NCBI GenBank assembly: GCA_029465975.1
Contig: CM055754.1
Coordinates: forward strand, 559,421 to 623,420
Reading direction: 5' to 3'
DNA: 64,000 nt
DNA from: Dallia pectoralis
Taxonomy: Eukaryota > Chordata > Actinopteri > Esociformes > Umbridae
Each line of letters opens with the position of its first letter. Positions within the stretch are counted from its first letter, which is position 1. This document shows, in pieces, positions 24,535-30,474 of the stretch. The notes beneath the pieces are model-generated. The model worked only from the letters and a program-made list of their open reading frames with translations. It was not told where the DNA came from and did not search any database. The position numbers were made by a program, and so were the translations under genes.

Positions 24535-25937
24535 TGTGTGTGTGTGTTCCCCACTCCATGGCACTTTCCTCGCTGCCTGATGGGTCTTTACGGGCTAACT
24601 CAACTTGGCATTGGTCATTAACTACTCCCACAAGTTACAGAAAGCCAGACACACATTTGTTAACAGAATATATTAAATCAACTGGATGGTGGTTTGATTT
24701 AGTTTCAATTAATAAAAAATGATGTTCAGTTTGTCATCACAGGTTGAATGGCTGGCAATGAATTGCTTTGTTCTTAACATCCACTACTTGCTTTGGATAT
24801 TATTTAATGTGGCCATAAAGGCTTGCTATTTTAATTTCATTTAATTTCTGTCCCAACACATGTCTCACAGTCCTCTGTGGGGTGTCTCAAACATGATAAA
24901 CGCAATGGAATTCAAATTCAGATTAGTCTATCTAATGTCTTTCTGTCTCAAGCAATATGCCGAGTTCAGTTGAATTCTGACGTCTGTTTGAGTTACTGTC
25001 ATATCCTTGCCTACAGTAAGATCATGTTTTTTTAACTTGATGTATCTTTTTCCACTTTCTATTCTCTAGCAGCCATTCCAGGATGTTGAGAAGGTAATCT
25101 TGATTATTTTGCAATGGGAATTGGGGAATAGTTTTGAATGGAGGAAGAGTGTCTTAAAACAGGAATCAAATGCATTGTTCTAGTTGCATAGACAGCATCT
25201 AACATTTAGGATCTCTTCATTGTGACAGGAAACACATATTTTACTTAATTTACATTACATTGTATATTATATATATTATATTACCTATTATTACTTTACA
25301 ATTACATTACAATACCTGTACAATGTTATTATACACAACTGTATTTATGCCCCATTTTTTAAAAATCTTTATGATTGACAGCAATGAAATTTGTTCTGCA
25401 AGTTTAATCTCGCTTATTAACTAACCACCCCTCCCCCCAGCCTCTATCAGGGCCTTATTAACTAACTGCCCCCCCCCACCTCTATCAGGGCCTGCTGTAC
25501 TTCAACAGTAAGCTGAAAGTACTTGAGAGAAGACAGCTGCAGATCAGAGAGTTAAAGGAAAAACACGAGACACTGAAGGAGGAGCTAGAGGACACCAAGG
25601 CCCGGCTAATGATGGATCCCTGCAAGTGGATAGGAGAGTGTGGGTGTCAATCACATTATTCCTCCAATAGATTAAAGTATAGAAGTACTCCAGGTTTTGA
25701 TTGATCGTGGCTGACATGGACCATAATTCTCTGCTTTTCTGTCTTTCTTTAGTTGAGGTGGACCAGGATTTGGACCAGGAGTCCCTGGAGTACCTGCAGG
25801 CTCTGGGTCACGTTACAGAGGAGCTGGAGTTCTGTGTCAACCTATGCAAGTTACGTGTCATGATGGTGACCTGTTTCGACATTAGTGTGACATCACCGCC
25901 TGACCCTCAAGAGGGATTCCGAGAAGTGGAAGTCTGA
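5416..25937 (+). CDS. kif26a: Kinesin-like protein KIF26A (atypical kinesin), 3' part of the gene, 12 exons
   Basis: Joined exons are 5416-5608, 8213-8422, 9371-9464, 9961-10223, 11555-11738, 12301-12460, 12808-12970, 14022-17289, 18399-18592, 25070-25093, 25489-25639 and 25753-25937. Every junction keeps frame and uses GT-AG. They encode 1695 whole codons; N-terminal exons lie upstream. Residues about 65-420 are the motor domain with a Walker A-like GHVKLGKT (161-168) and a divergent switch II, DLGSCE (326-331). A long Ser/Pro-rich disordered region follows, then a coiled-coil-like C-terminus. Segments such as DPDYSSSSEQSCDTVIY, NTFAELQERLEC and FEIKVYEIDDVERLQ are KIF26 family hallmarks. 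GPGGAAISD, LIPAPLPD and the REVEV end favour KIF26A over KIF26B. Mammalian KIF26A is a non-motile microtubule-binding kinesin that restrains GRB2/RET signalling in enteric neurons. The same role here is inferred from orthology. Teleosts may hold two copies and I cannot say which this is. Confidence 0.95.
5609..8212 (+). other. kif26a intron between exons A and B
   Basis: A 2.6-kb intron. It holds the 38-bp array at 5700-6790 and, from 6800 to 8200, unique sequence with a short CA tract at about 8075-8098. No exon or recognised element was seen in the unique part. Confidence 0.85.
5700..6790. repeat. 38-bp minisatellite, about 29 copies
   Basis: The unit begins GTGGTTGTAGGACATGGACA and ends GGTACATTCCA. 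Variants differ at TCTGG/TCAGG/TATGG and GTGGTTG/GTGATTG. The array starts only about 90 bp downstream of the exon A donor. Because 38 is not a multiple of three, the minus-strand open frames here cycle through all three frames of a stop-free unit. Confidence 0.97.
8213..8422 (+). CDS. kif26a: kif26a exon B: start of the kinesin motor core
   Basis: Acceptor TTTTGCAG|GTGAAAGTG and donor CAA|GTAAAG. It encodes 70 residues (65-134) starting VKVMMRICPS, the beta-1 strand of the motor. KVDPRKKQLTLYDPS and KIFAFDAVFTQDASQ follow, the latter equivalent to the F-x-F-D-x-V-F motif before the kinesin P-loop. Confidence 0.95.
8423..9370 (+). other. kif26a intron between exons B and C
   Basis: 948 bp of mostly unique sequence with a short (TG)n tract at about 8454-8486, 32 bp past the donor. 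It ends with the acceptor TCTCCATTTAG at 9370. Nothing else was recognised. Confidence 0.85.
9371..9464 (+). CDS. kif26a: kif26a exon C: P-loop exon
   Basis: Acceptor CATTTAG|GCAGAAG, donor CTGG|GTATGT. Residues 135-166 run from AEVCSGTVAEVLQSVV to CFGHVKLG. The P-loop is split by the intron: GHVKLG here, KTYTM in the next exon. The GxxxxGKT skeleton is retained, but the loop reads HVKL where active kinesins have QTGS. Confidence 0.94.
9465..9960 (+). other. kif26a intron between exons C and D
   Basis: 496 bp, unique. It ends in a strong pyrimidine tract (GTTTTCCTCCTCTCCTCCAG). No other feature was seen. Confidence 0.85.
9961..10223 (+). CDS. kif26a: kif26a exon D: central motor domain
   Basis: Acceptor CTCCTCCAG|GTAAG, donor ACACAG|GTAACA. 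Residues 166-253 begin KTYTMIGKDGS, continue through VPCAISWLYKLINERKE and RFSVRVSAVEICGKDEEL, and end PGVYLREDPICGTQ. SVRVSAVEIC corresponds to the F-S-V-S-x-x-E-I-Y strand of kinesins. Confidence 0.95.
10711..11223. repeat. 52-bp minisatellite, about 10 copies
   Basis: The unit contains CTCCACTCAGCCATGTGGTG and ATACTAGATGCCCCACTCTT. Copies are almost identical, with single substitutions such as TTGTGG for CATGTGG and CCAG for CTAG, pointing to recent amplification. The array lies in a kif26a intron. Confidence 0.96.
11296..11320. repeat. Short telomere-like (CCCTAA)n tract
   Basis: About four CCTAAC units in tandem, the complement of the vertebrate telomere hexamer GGTTAG. It is too short to say more than interstitial telomere-like sequence. 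Confidence 0.85.
11440..11560 (+). repeat. 49-bp unit carrying the exon E 3' splice site, three tandem copies
   Basis: GTTCAG|CTCCAGAACCAGAGT occurs three times with AG at 11455-11456, 11504-11505 and 11553-11554. The spacing is exactly 49 bp. Only the last copy continues into conserved coding sequence (GAGCTGCGTGCACC). The first two run into CACCTGACCCATAT. The duplicated block includes the first 15 coding bases of exon E. Confidence 0.93.
11555..11738 (+). CDS. kif26a: kif26a exon E: motor domain, switch I region
   Basis: The acceptor is the third of three copies of GTTCAG|CTCCAG. The donor is GGAA|GTAAGT. Residues 254-314 read LQNQSELRAPTAQKAAFFLD, then a Ser/Arg/acidic linker, then NSHMLFTLHIYQYR. 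Active kinesins carry N-x-x-S-S-R-S-H at switch I. Here an acidic TDEEERRNSH stands in its place, consistent with loss of ATP hydrolysis described for KIF26 proteins. Confidence 0.93.
11739..12300 (+). other. kif26a intron between exons E and F
   Basis: 562 bp of unique sequence. It ends in TGTGTTTACTACAG, the acceptor of exon F. Nothing else was recognised. Confidence 0.85.
12301..12460 (+). CDS. kif26a: kif26a exon F: switch II region of the motor
   Basis: Acceptor TTTACTACAG|TGTCTG, donor CTACAG|GTAGGA. Residues 315-368 begin MSGGRSRLHLIDLGSCE. In active kinesins this position is L-x-L-V-D-L-A-G-S-E. The Ala-Gly-Ser-Glu is replaced by GSCE, so the glycine and glutamate geometry needed for nucleotide sensing is altered. 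The exon ends LALANGAKHVPYR-type sequence (ALANGAKHVPY). Confidence 0.94.
12461..12807 (+). other. kif26a intron between exons F and G
   Basis: 347 bp. It includes a (TA)n tract at about 12600-12624. The acceptor is CATTTCCAG. Confidence 0.85.
12808..12970 (+). CDS. kif26a: kif26a exon G: end of the motor domain
   Basis: Acceptor ATTTCCAG|GGACAG, donor TCCAAG|GTCTGT. Residues 369-422 read DSKLTMLLRESLG, RTTMIAHISDS and LSTIQLASRIHRMRKKKSK. These correspond to the S-K-L-T-x-L-L-x-x-S-L-G microtubule-binding helix and the last helix of the kinesin fold. They are the best-conserved kinesin motifs in the protein. Confidence 0.96.
12971..14021 (+). other. kif26a intron between exons G and H
   Basis: About 1.05 kb if the last acceptor is used. 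It has a telomere-like tract at 13034-13112, unique AT-rich sequence, and from 13730 the 30-bp array that multiplies the acceptor. The intron would shrink to 781 bp if the first acceptor copy were used. Confidence 0.8.
13034..13112. repeat. Interstitial telomere-like tract (TTAGGG variants)
   Basis: Interrupted GGTTAGGGTTAGGG runs with TTTAGGG and TTATGG variants over about 80 bp, in a kif26a intron 64 bp past the exon G donor. Confidence 0.9.
13730..14029 (+). repeat. 30-bp array of ten 3' splice-site copies running into exon H
   Basis: The unit is AAGTCTCTGTATG followed by TTTCCACAGTATGCATC, repeated exactly ten times. In the last copy the CAG at 14019-14021 is the exon H acceptor and TATGCATC is its first coding bases (Tyr-Ala-Ser). 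Copy 8 (13951) has CAA in place of CAG, leaving nine intact AGs. Copy 9 reads TATACATC. The unit is a multiple of three and has no stop in the kif26a frame, so each earlier acceptor would add in-frame decapeptides of the form YASSLCMFPQ. Confidence 0.95.
14022..17289 (+). CDS. kif26a: kif26a exon H: giant exon for the disordered Ser/Pro-rich region
   Basis: It encodes 1089 codons plus one base (residues 423-1511). The start at 14022 is set by homology: YASSSSGGESSCEEG follows the motor in this family. The same frame stays open upstream through the acceptor array. Landmarks are DPDYSSSSEQSCDTVIY (about 14149), NTFAELQERLECIDG (14344), PVELNGEDELVFTMVEELSF (15026), SRPVSIISSINDEFDAYT (15169), PPPPPVRKSSLDQKN (16170), LPSPYSKI and [20 protein letters not shown] (from 17010), and SGGSSGYESMIRDSEATGSA (17150). 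Two proline runs could bind SH3 or profilin. The donor is CGCAGTG|GTGAGG at 17289. Confidence 0.94.
17290..18398 (+). other. kif26a intron between exons H and I
   Basis: 1.1 kb. The sequence to 17925 is unique. A 14-bp array then runs to within about 45 bp of the acceptor GGGTCTTTTCAG at 18398. Confidence 0.85.
17930..18352. repeat. 14-bp AT-rich minisatellite, about 30 copies
   Basis: The unit is GATATTAGGTTCAT with AGATTCAT, TGTTCAT and TGTTTAT variants. It ends about 45 bp upstream of the exon I acceptor. Each GATATTAG copy contains a TTAG trinucleotide that could act as a weak acceptor, but the pyrimidine context is poor. Confidence 0.95.
18399..18592 (+). CDS. kif26a: kif26a exon I: conserved C-terminal segment
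   Basis: Acceptor GGTCTTTTCAG|GGCTCC, donor GCCGAG|GTGAGC. Residues 1512-1576 read GLQRRRLIPAPLPD, then KWVDLPPM, then GPLKEPFEIKVYEIDDVERL and QRRRQEHSAE. The FEIKVYEIDDVERLQRR block is strongly conserved between KIF26 paralogues. The donor lies only 23 bp upstream of an LTR retrotransposon. Confidence 0.95.
18616..19001 (-). repeat. LTR, 3' copy in element orientation
   Basis: 386 bp matching the other LTR throughout by eye. On the minus strand it carries a TATA box (TTTATA on + at 18887-18892), the GCTGAGCATT start region (18853-18862) and AATAAA (TTTATT on + at 18686-18691). As the 3' copy it would supply polyadenylation. Confidence 0.92.
19002..19013 (-). promoter_or_regulatory. Candidate polypurine tract of the LTR element
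   Basis: On the minus strand GGTGGGGGATAC sits directly against the 3' LTR, where second-strand priming takes place. It is purine-rich but short and broken by pyrimidines, so the call is tentative. Confidence 0.45.
19209..20085. repeat. 27-bp GC-rich minisatellite inside the LTR element, about 32 copies
   Basis: The unit reads GTGGCGGCGGCCATCGTGAG then CGTAGTC or CGTCGTC on the + strand. It is 27 bp, so every frame repeats as nine residues: TMAAATTTL-type on the element sense strand, VVVAAAIVS-type on the other. Sub-blocks differ by TAGTC/TCGTC and by CGTGAGC/CGCGAGC. Confidence 0.95.
19927..21300 (-). CDS. Unrecognised 457-residue open frame of the LTR element
   Basis: It reads from an ATG at 21300, inside the U5 part of the upstream LTR, across the primer site into the interior. 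The first 190 or so residues are not repetitive: a basic start, an acidic stretch (SDDEEAVYERVEEDSLEDAL), proline-rich linkers and VIRAWWQAWLDFQDL. They are followed by Ala/Pro/Met-rich decapeptide repeats (TPAPKMA) and then MAAASPPT repeats. I recognise no gag, zinc knuckle, protease or polymerase motif. It could be a gag-derived remnant, an accessory protein or a chance frame. The open non-repeat part gives moderate support for a real protein. Confidence 0.45.
   Translation of the reverse strand: MALTTLRRSIHDRMLSHPRSPQSRTVSGFLGGASYSAPRYEAHRQPTEQQERRYTWQGDWGSDSLSSDDEEAVYERVEEDSLEDALLWDPVLSRLVPATSDVGWGGQKTPPTVTGLQTGGGKPLELQPLPPPGEDPFRPPTSGTEKSPEGLHKQPPAVIRAWWQAWLDFQDLTPEIASATPAPEMAATPAPEMASATPAPEMASDTPASTMVPAVTPAPKMAVVVTPAPKMAAAVSPASTMAAAVTPASTMVRAVTPAPKMAVAVTPAPKMAVAVFTPAPQMAAAVTPASTMAPAVTPAPKMAATVPPASTMAPAVTPALKMAVVVTPALKVVAVVTPAPKMAVAVTPPPTMAAASPPTMAAASPPTMAAASPPTMAAASPPTMAAASPPTMAAASPPTMAAASPPTRAAPRRRSRWPPPRRRSRWPPPRRRSRWPPPRRRSRWPPPRRRSRWPPPR
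20086..20262. repeat. 24-bp minisatellite inside the LTR element, about 7 copies
   Basis: The unit is GGCGATGCGGCAGCCATTGT plus GGGC. On the element sense strand it reads as eight-residue MAAASPPT repeats. It abuts the 27-bp block, and the two share the GCGGC(A/G)GCCAT core, so they look like products of one ancestral unit. Confidence 0.93.
20263..20770. repeat. About 30-bp degenerate minisatellite inside the LTR element, about 17 copies
   Basis: The unit is GGCGCTGGCGTGACGGCAAC plus AGCCATCTTG, with substitutions and a few 3- or 6-bp indels. Sense-strand translation repeats a decapeptide of the type VTPAPKMAVA. It is more divergent than the 27-bp block and keeps frame across indels, which may reflect coding constraint. 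Confidence 0.9.
21253..21262 (-). promoter_or_regulatory. Self-complementary primer-binding site of the LTR element
   Basis: One base inside the 5' LTR (element sense) lies AATGCTCAGC. Its exact complement GCTGAGCATT begins about 30 bp downstream of the LTR TATA box, where the transcript should start. No match to the 3' end of a host tRNA was recognised. The geometry is that of Tf1/sushi elements, which prime with the 5' end of their own RNA. Confidence 0.7.
21264..21649 (-). repeat. LTR, 5' copy in element orientation
   Basis: 386 bp. On the minus strand the order is U3 (21649 to about 21511) with TATAAA at 21535-21540, predicted start near 21510, R with AATAAA at 21334-21339, then a short U5 that contains the ATG of the internal frame at 21298-21300. 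The termini are TG...CA. Confidence 0.92.
21535..21540 (-). promoter_or_regulatory. TATA box of the LTR promoter
   Basis: On the minus strand GGGCTATAAAGGGG is a strong TATA context. It points away from kif26a transcription, so the active LTR would make RNA antisense to the kif26a intron. Confidence 0.7.
21661..23741. repeat. 19-bp satellite with 9-bp sub-units, about 110 copies
   Basis: The unit is GCTAATACAGGTTATACAG, built from TAATACAGG and TTATACAGG halves. Extra or missing 9-bp halves occur throughout, for example near 21795, 22425 and 23255. It begins 6 bp past the retrotransposon target duplication, so the element inserted at or next to the array edge. Confidence 0.96.
24134..24548. 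repeat. (TG)n tract with regular TAC interruptions
   Basis: TG dinucleotides are broken by TACGTG or TACATG at irregular spacing. Open frames on both strands here are trivial Cys/Val or His/Thr runs. The sequence from 23742 to 24133 and 24549 to 25069 is unique with no recognised feature. Confidence 0.96.
25070..25093 (+). CDS. kif26a: kif26a exon J: 24-nt microexon with a tandem NAGNAG acceptor
   Basis: The exon encodes QPFQDVEK (residues 1577-1584), flanked by TTCTCTAG and GAGAAG|GTAATC. The QDVEK core matches the corresponding place in KIF26A. The acceptor reads CTAGCAG|CC, so splicing at either AG gives a form with or without the first Gln. Frame is kept either way, and skipping the exon also keeps frame. 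Confidence 0.85.
25094..25488 (+). other. kif26a intron between exons J and K
   Basis: 395 bp, AT-rich. Its last 76 bp are a tandem duplication of branch point, pyrimidine tract and acceptor (see 25413-25492). Confidence 0.85.
25413..25492 (+). repeat. Duplicated 3' splice region of exon K, two copies of about 40 bp
   Basis: CTTATTAACTAAC, a C-rich tract and CCTCTATCAG|GGC occur at 25413-25453 and again at 25454-25492. ACTAAC matches the ideal branch-point sequence. Use of the first CAG (25449-25450) would enter TTATTAACTAA and meet a stop within five codons, so only the second is productive. Confidence 0.88.
25489..25639 (+). CDS. kif26a: kif26a exon K: C-terminal coiled-coil segment
   Basis: The acceptor is the second CTATCAG|GGCCTG. 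The donor is GGAGAGT|GTGGGT. Residues 1585-1634 include KLKVLERRQLQIRELKEKHE and LKEELEDTKARLMMDP, a charged heptad-like helix, ending KWIGE. The last base T joins the next exon to give Phe. Confidence 0.92.
25753..25937 (+). CDS. kif26a: kif26a exon L: last coding exon
   Basis: Acceptor GTCTTTCTTTAG|TTGAGG. It encodes EVDQDLDQESLEYLQALG, EELEFCVNLCKLRVMMVTCFD and a short tail ending FREVEV before TGA at 25935-25937. LEYLxAL and VMMVTCFDIS are conserved to the end of KIF26A proteins. The final V-E-V fits a class II PDZ ligand (inference). Confidence 0.95.
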
Positions 25938-26004
25938 GAAGAGGATGCCGGAAGTTAGAAAGGAAGAATGACGTCATGTGGGAGCCAGTTTGGAGTTATG
26001 CTGG

Positions 26005-26010
26005 AATAAA
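26005..26010 (+). terminator. Proximal polyadenylation signal of kif26a
   Basis: AATAAA 67 bp past the stop. If used, the transcript would lack the 46-bp array. No strong downstream GT-rich element is obvious. Confidence 0.45.
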
Positions 26011-26103
26011 GAGACATCTTAAAAAGACTAAAGATTAATCACACAAGACCAGGGACTTTGCATGGAGACATAAAAGATCTAAACAGACTTATCTGCAGTG
26101 CTG

Positions 26104-26421
26104 GGGGAATAACCTTTGTTCCAGCATGATCAGAGATCAGTCCTGACTAGGGGAATAACCTTTGTTCCAGCATGATCAGAGATCAGTCCTGACTAGGGGA
26201 ATAACCTTTGTTCCAGCATGATCAGAGATCAGTCCTGACTAGGGGAATAACCTTTGTTCCAGCATGATCAGAGATCAGTCCTGACTAGGGGAATAACCTT
26301 TGTTCCAGCATGATCAGAGATCAGTCCTGACTAGGGGAATAACCTTTGTTCCAGCATGATCAGAGATCAGTCCTGACTAGGGGAATAACCTTTGTTCCAG
26401 CATGATCAGAGATCAGTCCTG
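26104..26421. repeat. 46-bp minisatellite in the kif26a 3' UTR, about 7 copies
   Basis: The unit contains GGGGAATAACCTTTGTTCCA and CATGATCAGAGATCAGTCCT. Copies are essentially identical. GATCAGAGATC gives short internal symmetry that could fold in RNA. Confidence 0.95.
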
Positions 26422-27688
26422 ATTTATTCAACTACACCCTGAAGTGCCTTTTTCACTTGACTTATTTTAAGTCATAATTTTTTGTATGGTGCTAGTATTA
26501 TATCCAGCATACATGAGCAGCCCTGGACATATTCCTTTTGATAAATAATTATTTTATATTGCATTGTATAGTGTATTTATATGATTATGCTTTGTGTAAG
26601 ATTATCATTTGTAGGTATAAAAAAATCTAAAGAGCAATAAGCTAATGTTATTGCGTTTCCAAACTTTGCCTTTTCTCATATTTCAAATGAACCTCAGCAT
26701 TCTCCCGTCATCATTCAGCCTCTAACGCCTTATATTATCATTTAATTCCCATACTTTTCTACCTTTTTAAACAGGTCTGTGTTAGCTTGTATGTTATCAC
26801 AGCCACACTGTGAAAGCTACCAGGGTTCAGTACATGTGTTTCCCTACAGTTGCCTTGATCACAACGGGCTCTAGTAGAACTAGTGTGATGGGTGGATGTG
26901 TGGAAGACACTATGTGGTATCTGGGGCCAGTCAGTGGGGCCACCATAGAGGACACATTTAAAATGGTGCTAAGCTTTGGTTCTATGCATTCCAGCATTCT
27001 CACTACAACATTAACCTCAATAAAGCACTAAGATCAACAGCACACACAGTTTGACTTCTGCAGCCACACATTCTGTATACAAAGATGTCTCTCTACCCTT
27101 CTACTTTACCGATATCAAATAATAGGATAGGCTTTAAGAAGACGCTGTCGTGACTAAAGGCCTTGAGAAACCTAGTTTTCTCTGGATATGTGCAGTGAAA
27201 CAATTGCAGCCTTTAGATGTTCATGCTGTTTGGCAAAGAACATCAATCAACTGTATGTAGCTGCCAAATTGTTTGTGTTTAAATCACTCTGACAACAGTG
27301 TGAACAGTTAATTACTGTTACTGGTTCTGGTTATCTTTAGTAAGAAACAACTGGCTTATGTTTTGATGTGTCTAGTTTATATAATTAAAGTATTCATTTG
27401 TTTTTATTCTTAACTCAGGCCCTTTCTACAGATGCTGCATTTTCTATAGTTTTTAAGAATATTTTTATTCCATTTTGATTTTTATAACATCCTCAGCTCT
27501 TTTTTTTTGGGGGGGTGGAGTTTAATACATTTAAATTTCTATTACCAAACCACATTTTTTTTCAAGAAAGTTGATGACCCATATTTCATATCAAACCCAT
27601 ATTTTCTAATGTCCTTGGTTTTGTATAGGACTTTCTGAGTCTATGTATAAATGTACGATATGGCAGCTTGTGTTGAGTTTTATCTGTG

Positions 27689-27694
27689 AATAAA
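27689..27694 (+). terminator. Distal polyadenylation signal of kif26a
   Basis: AATAAA in TCTGTGAATAAAATGGTTC, followed by a T-rich stretch. This is the best-looking signal for the 3' end of the gene. Confidence 0.55.
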
Positions 27695-27715
27695 ATGGTT
27701 CTTCTACTTTCTGAC

Positions 27716-28127
27716 TGTCAATTTGAACCACCTGCAATTCTGTATCATATATATGCTAATGTAGCCTTTTGAATATGCATTTAGACCTTATAAATGAATC
27801 TGTGGGACAACTCTAAGCATGGTTCTTCGTTCAATGCATTGACACTATATCACAAGCGTTCACACTCAACCCAATTACACACGTACTAAATCTTTAGCCA
27901 GCATAAGAAAACCCATCGCTAAACACAATTCGGGGTGTTTTGTCTGTTTCCTTACAATACATACAATAATTAGCGATTAGATTTCATACAGTTTCCTACA
28001 TATTTCATATTTTTGACTGGTAGAATTAATATTGTGGAAGCCCTCTGTGACGATGCTGTGAAGTGTTTAAAGGAATTCCTAGAGCTAGAGAATATGAATA
28101 GGAGTAGTTGGCTGTAATGATGTATAA
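27716..28127. other. Unique sequence downstream of kif26a
   Basis: About 410 bp, AT-rich. No coding, RNA or mobile feature was recognised. Confidence 0.5.
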
Positions 28128-30474
28128 TGCATAAGGTGTATTATAGGTGTATTACAGGTGTACTATAGGTGTAAAATAGGTGTATTACAGGTGTAATATA
28201 GGTGTATTATAGGTGTATTATAGGTGTAATATAGGTGTATTGTAGGTGTATTATAGGTGTATTATAGGTGTATTATAGGTGTATTATAGGTGTAATATAG
28301 GTGTATTGTAGGTGTATTATAGGTGTAATATAGGTGTATTATAGGTGTAATATAGGTGTATTATAGGTGTATTGTAGGTGTATTATAGGTGTATTATAGG
28401 TGTATTATAGGTGTATTACAGGTGTAATATAGGTGTATTATAGGTGTATTATAGGTGTAATATAGGTGTATTGTAGGTGTATTATAGGTGTATTATAGGT
28501 GTATTATAGGTGTAATATAGGTGTAATATAGGTGTATTACAGGTGTAATATAGGTGTATTATAGGTGTATTATAGGTGTAATATAGGTGTATTGTAGGTG
28601 TATTATAGGTGTATTATAGGTGTATTATAGGTGTATTATAGGTGTAATATAGGTGTATTGTAGGTGTATTATAGGTGTATTATAGGTGTATTATAGGTGT
28701 ATTATAGGTGTATTATAGGTGTAATATAGGTGTAATATAGGTGTAACATAGGTGTATTACAGGTGTATTATAGGTGTAATATAGGTGTAATATAGGTGTA
28801 TTATAGGTGTAATATAGGTGTATTATATGTGTATTATAGGTGTAATATAGGTGTAATATAGGTATAATATAGGTGTAATATAGGTGTATTATAGGTGTAA
28901 ATAGGTGTATTATAGGTGTAATATAGGTGTAATATAGGTGTATTATAGGTGTATTATAGGTGTAATATAGGTGTAATATAGGTGTATTATAGGTGTAATA
29001 TAGGTGTATTATAGGTGTATTATAGGTGTAATTTCGGTGTAATATAGGTGTAATATAGGTGTATTATAGGTGTATTATAGGTGGAATATAGGTGTAATAT
29101 AGGTGTATTATAGGTGTAATATAGGTGTATTATAGGTGTATTATAGGTGTAATATAGGTGTATTATAGGTGTAATATAGGTGTAATATAGGTGTATTATA
29201 GGTGTATTATAGGTGTATTATAGGTGTAATATAGGTGTAATATAGGTGTAATATAGGTGTATTATAGGTGTAATATAGGTGTAATATAGGTGTAATATAG
29301 GTGTAATATAGGTGTATTATAGGTGTAATATAGGTGTATTATAGGTGTATTATAGGTGTAATATAGGTGTATTATAGGTGTATTATAGGTGTAATATAGG
29401 TGTAATATAGGTGTATTATAGGTGTATTATAGGTGTATTATAGGTGTTATATAGGTGTATTATAGGTGTATTATAGGTGTAATATAGGTGTAATATAGGT
29501 GTAATATAGGTGTATTATAGGTGTATTATAGGTGTATTATAGGTGTAATATAGGTGTAATATAGGTGTATTATAGGTGTATTATAGGTGTATTATAGGTG
29601 TATTACAGGTGTAATATAGGTGTAATATAGGTGTATTATAGGTGTAATATAGGTGTAATATAGGTGTAATATAGGTGTATTATAGGTGTATTATAGGTGT
29701 ATTATAGGTGTAATATAGGTGTAATATAGGTGTATTATAGGTGTAATATAGGTGTAATATAGGTGTATTATAGGTGTATTATAGGTGTAATATAGGTGTA
29801 TTATAGGTGTATTATAGGTGTAATATAGGTGTATTATAGGTGTAATATAGGTGTATTATAGGTGTATTATAGGTGTAATATAGGTGTATTATAGGTGTAT
29901 TATAGGTGTAATATAGGTGTAATATAGATGTATTATAGGTGTATTATAGGTGTAATATAGGTGTATTATAGGTGTATTATAGGTGTAATATAGGTGTATT
30001 ATAGGTGTATTATAGGTGTAATATAGGTGTATTATAGGTGTAATATAGGTGTATTATAGGTGTAATATAGGTGTATTATAGGTGTATTATAGGTGTAATA
30101 TAGGTGTATTATAGGTGTATTATAGGTGTAATATAGGTGTATTATAGGTGTAATATAGGTGTAATATAGGTGTATTATAGGTGTAATATAGGTGTATTAT
30201 AGGTGTATTATAGGTGTAATATAGGTGTATTATAGGTGTAATATAGGTGTAATATAGGTGTATTATAGGTGTATTATAGGTGTAATATAGGTGTATTATA
30301 GGTGTATTATAGGTGTATTATAGGTGTATTATAGGTGTATTATAGGTGTATTATAGGTGTAATATAGGTGTATTATAGGTGTATTATAGGTGTAATATAG
30401 GTGTATTATAGGTGTATTATAGGTGTAATATAGGTGTATTATAGGTGTATTATAGGTGTAATATAGGTGTATTA
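28128..30474. repeat. 11-bp AT-rich satellite, about 213 copies
   Basis: The unit is ATAGGTGTATT or ATAGGTGTAAT, mixed without simple order, with ACAGGTG variants near the left end. It begins about 400 bp after the distal polyadenylation signal. Confidence 0.97.

Larger units (their letters stand above)
18593..25069 (+). other. kif26a intron between exons I and J, expanded by an LTR element and satellites
   Basis: 6.5 kb, the longest intron within the window. In order it holds 18 bp, the target duplication, the LTR element (18616-21649), a 19-bp array to 23741, unique sequence, a TG-rich tract at 24134-24548, and about 520 bp of unique sequence before the microexon. Confidence 0.9.
25938..27715 (+). 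other. kif26a 3' UTR (extent inferred)
   Basis: No open frame of note follows the stop. AATAAA hexamers at 26005-26010, 27019-27024 and 27689-27694 are candidate polyadenylation signals. The last two are followed within 30 bp by T- or GT-rich sequence. The UTR length therefore ranges from about 90 bp to 1.8 kb. The long form would include a 46-bp array. Confidence 0.65.

Noticed and set aside
24079..24631. Frames of 150-195 codons rich in Cys/Val or His/Thr
   Set aside because: Translations of the (TG)n tract in every frame.
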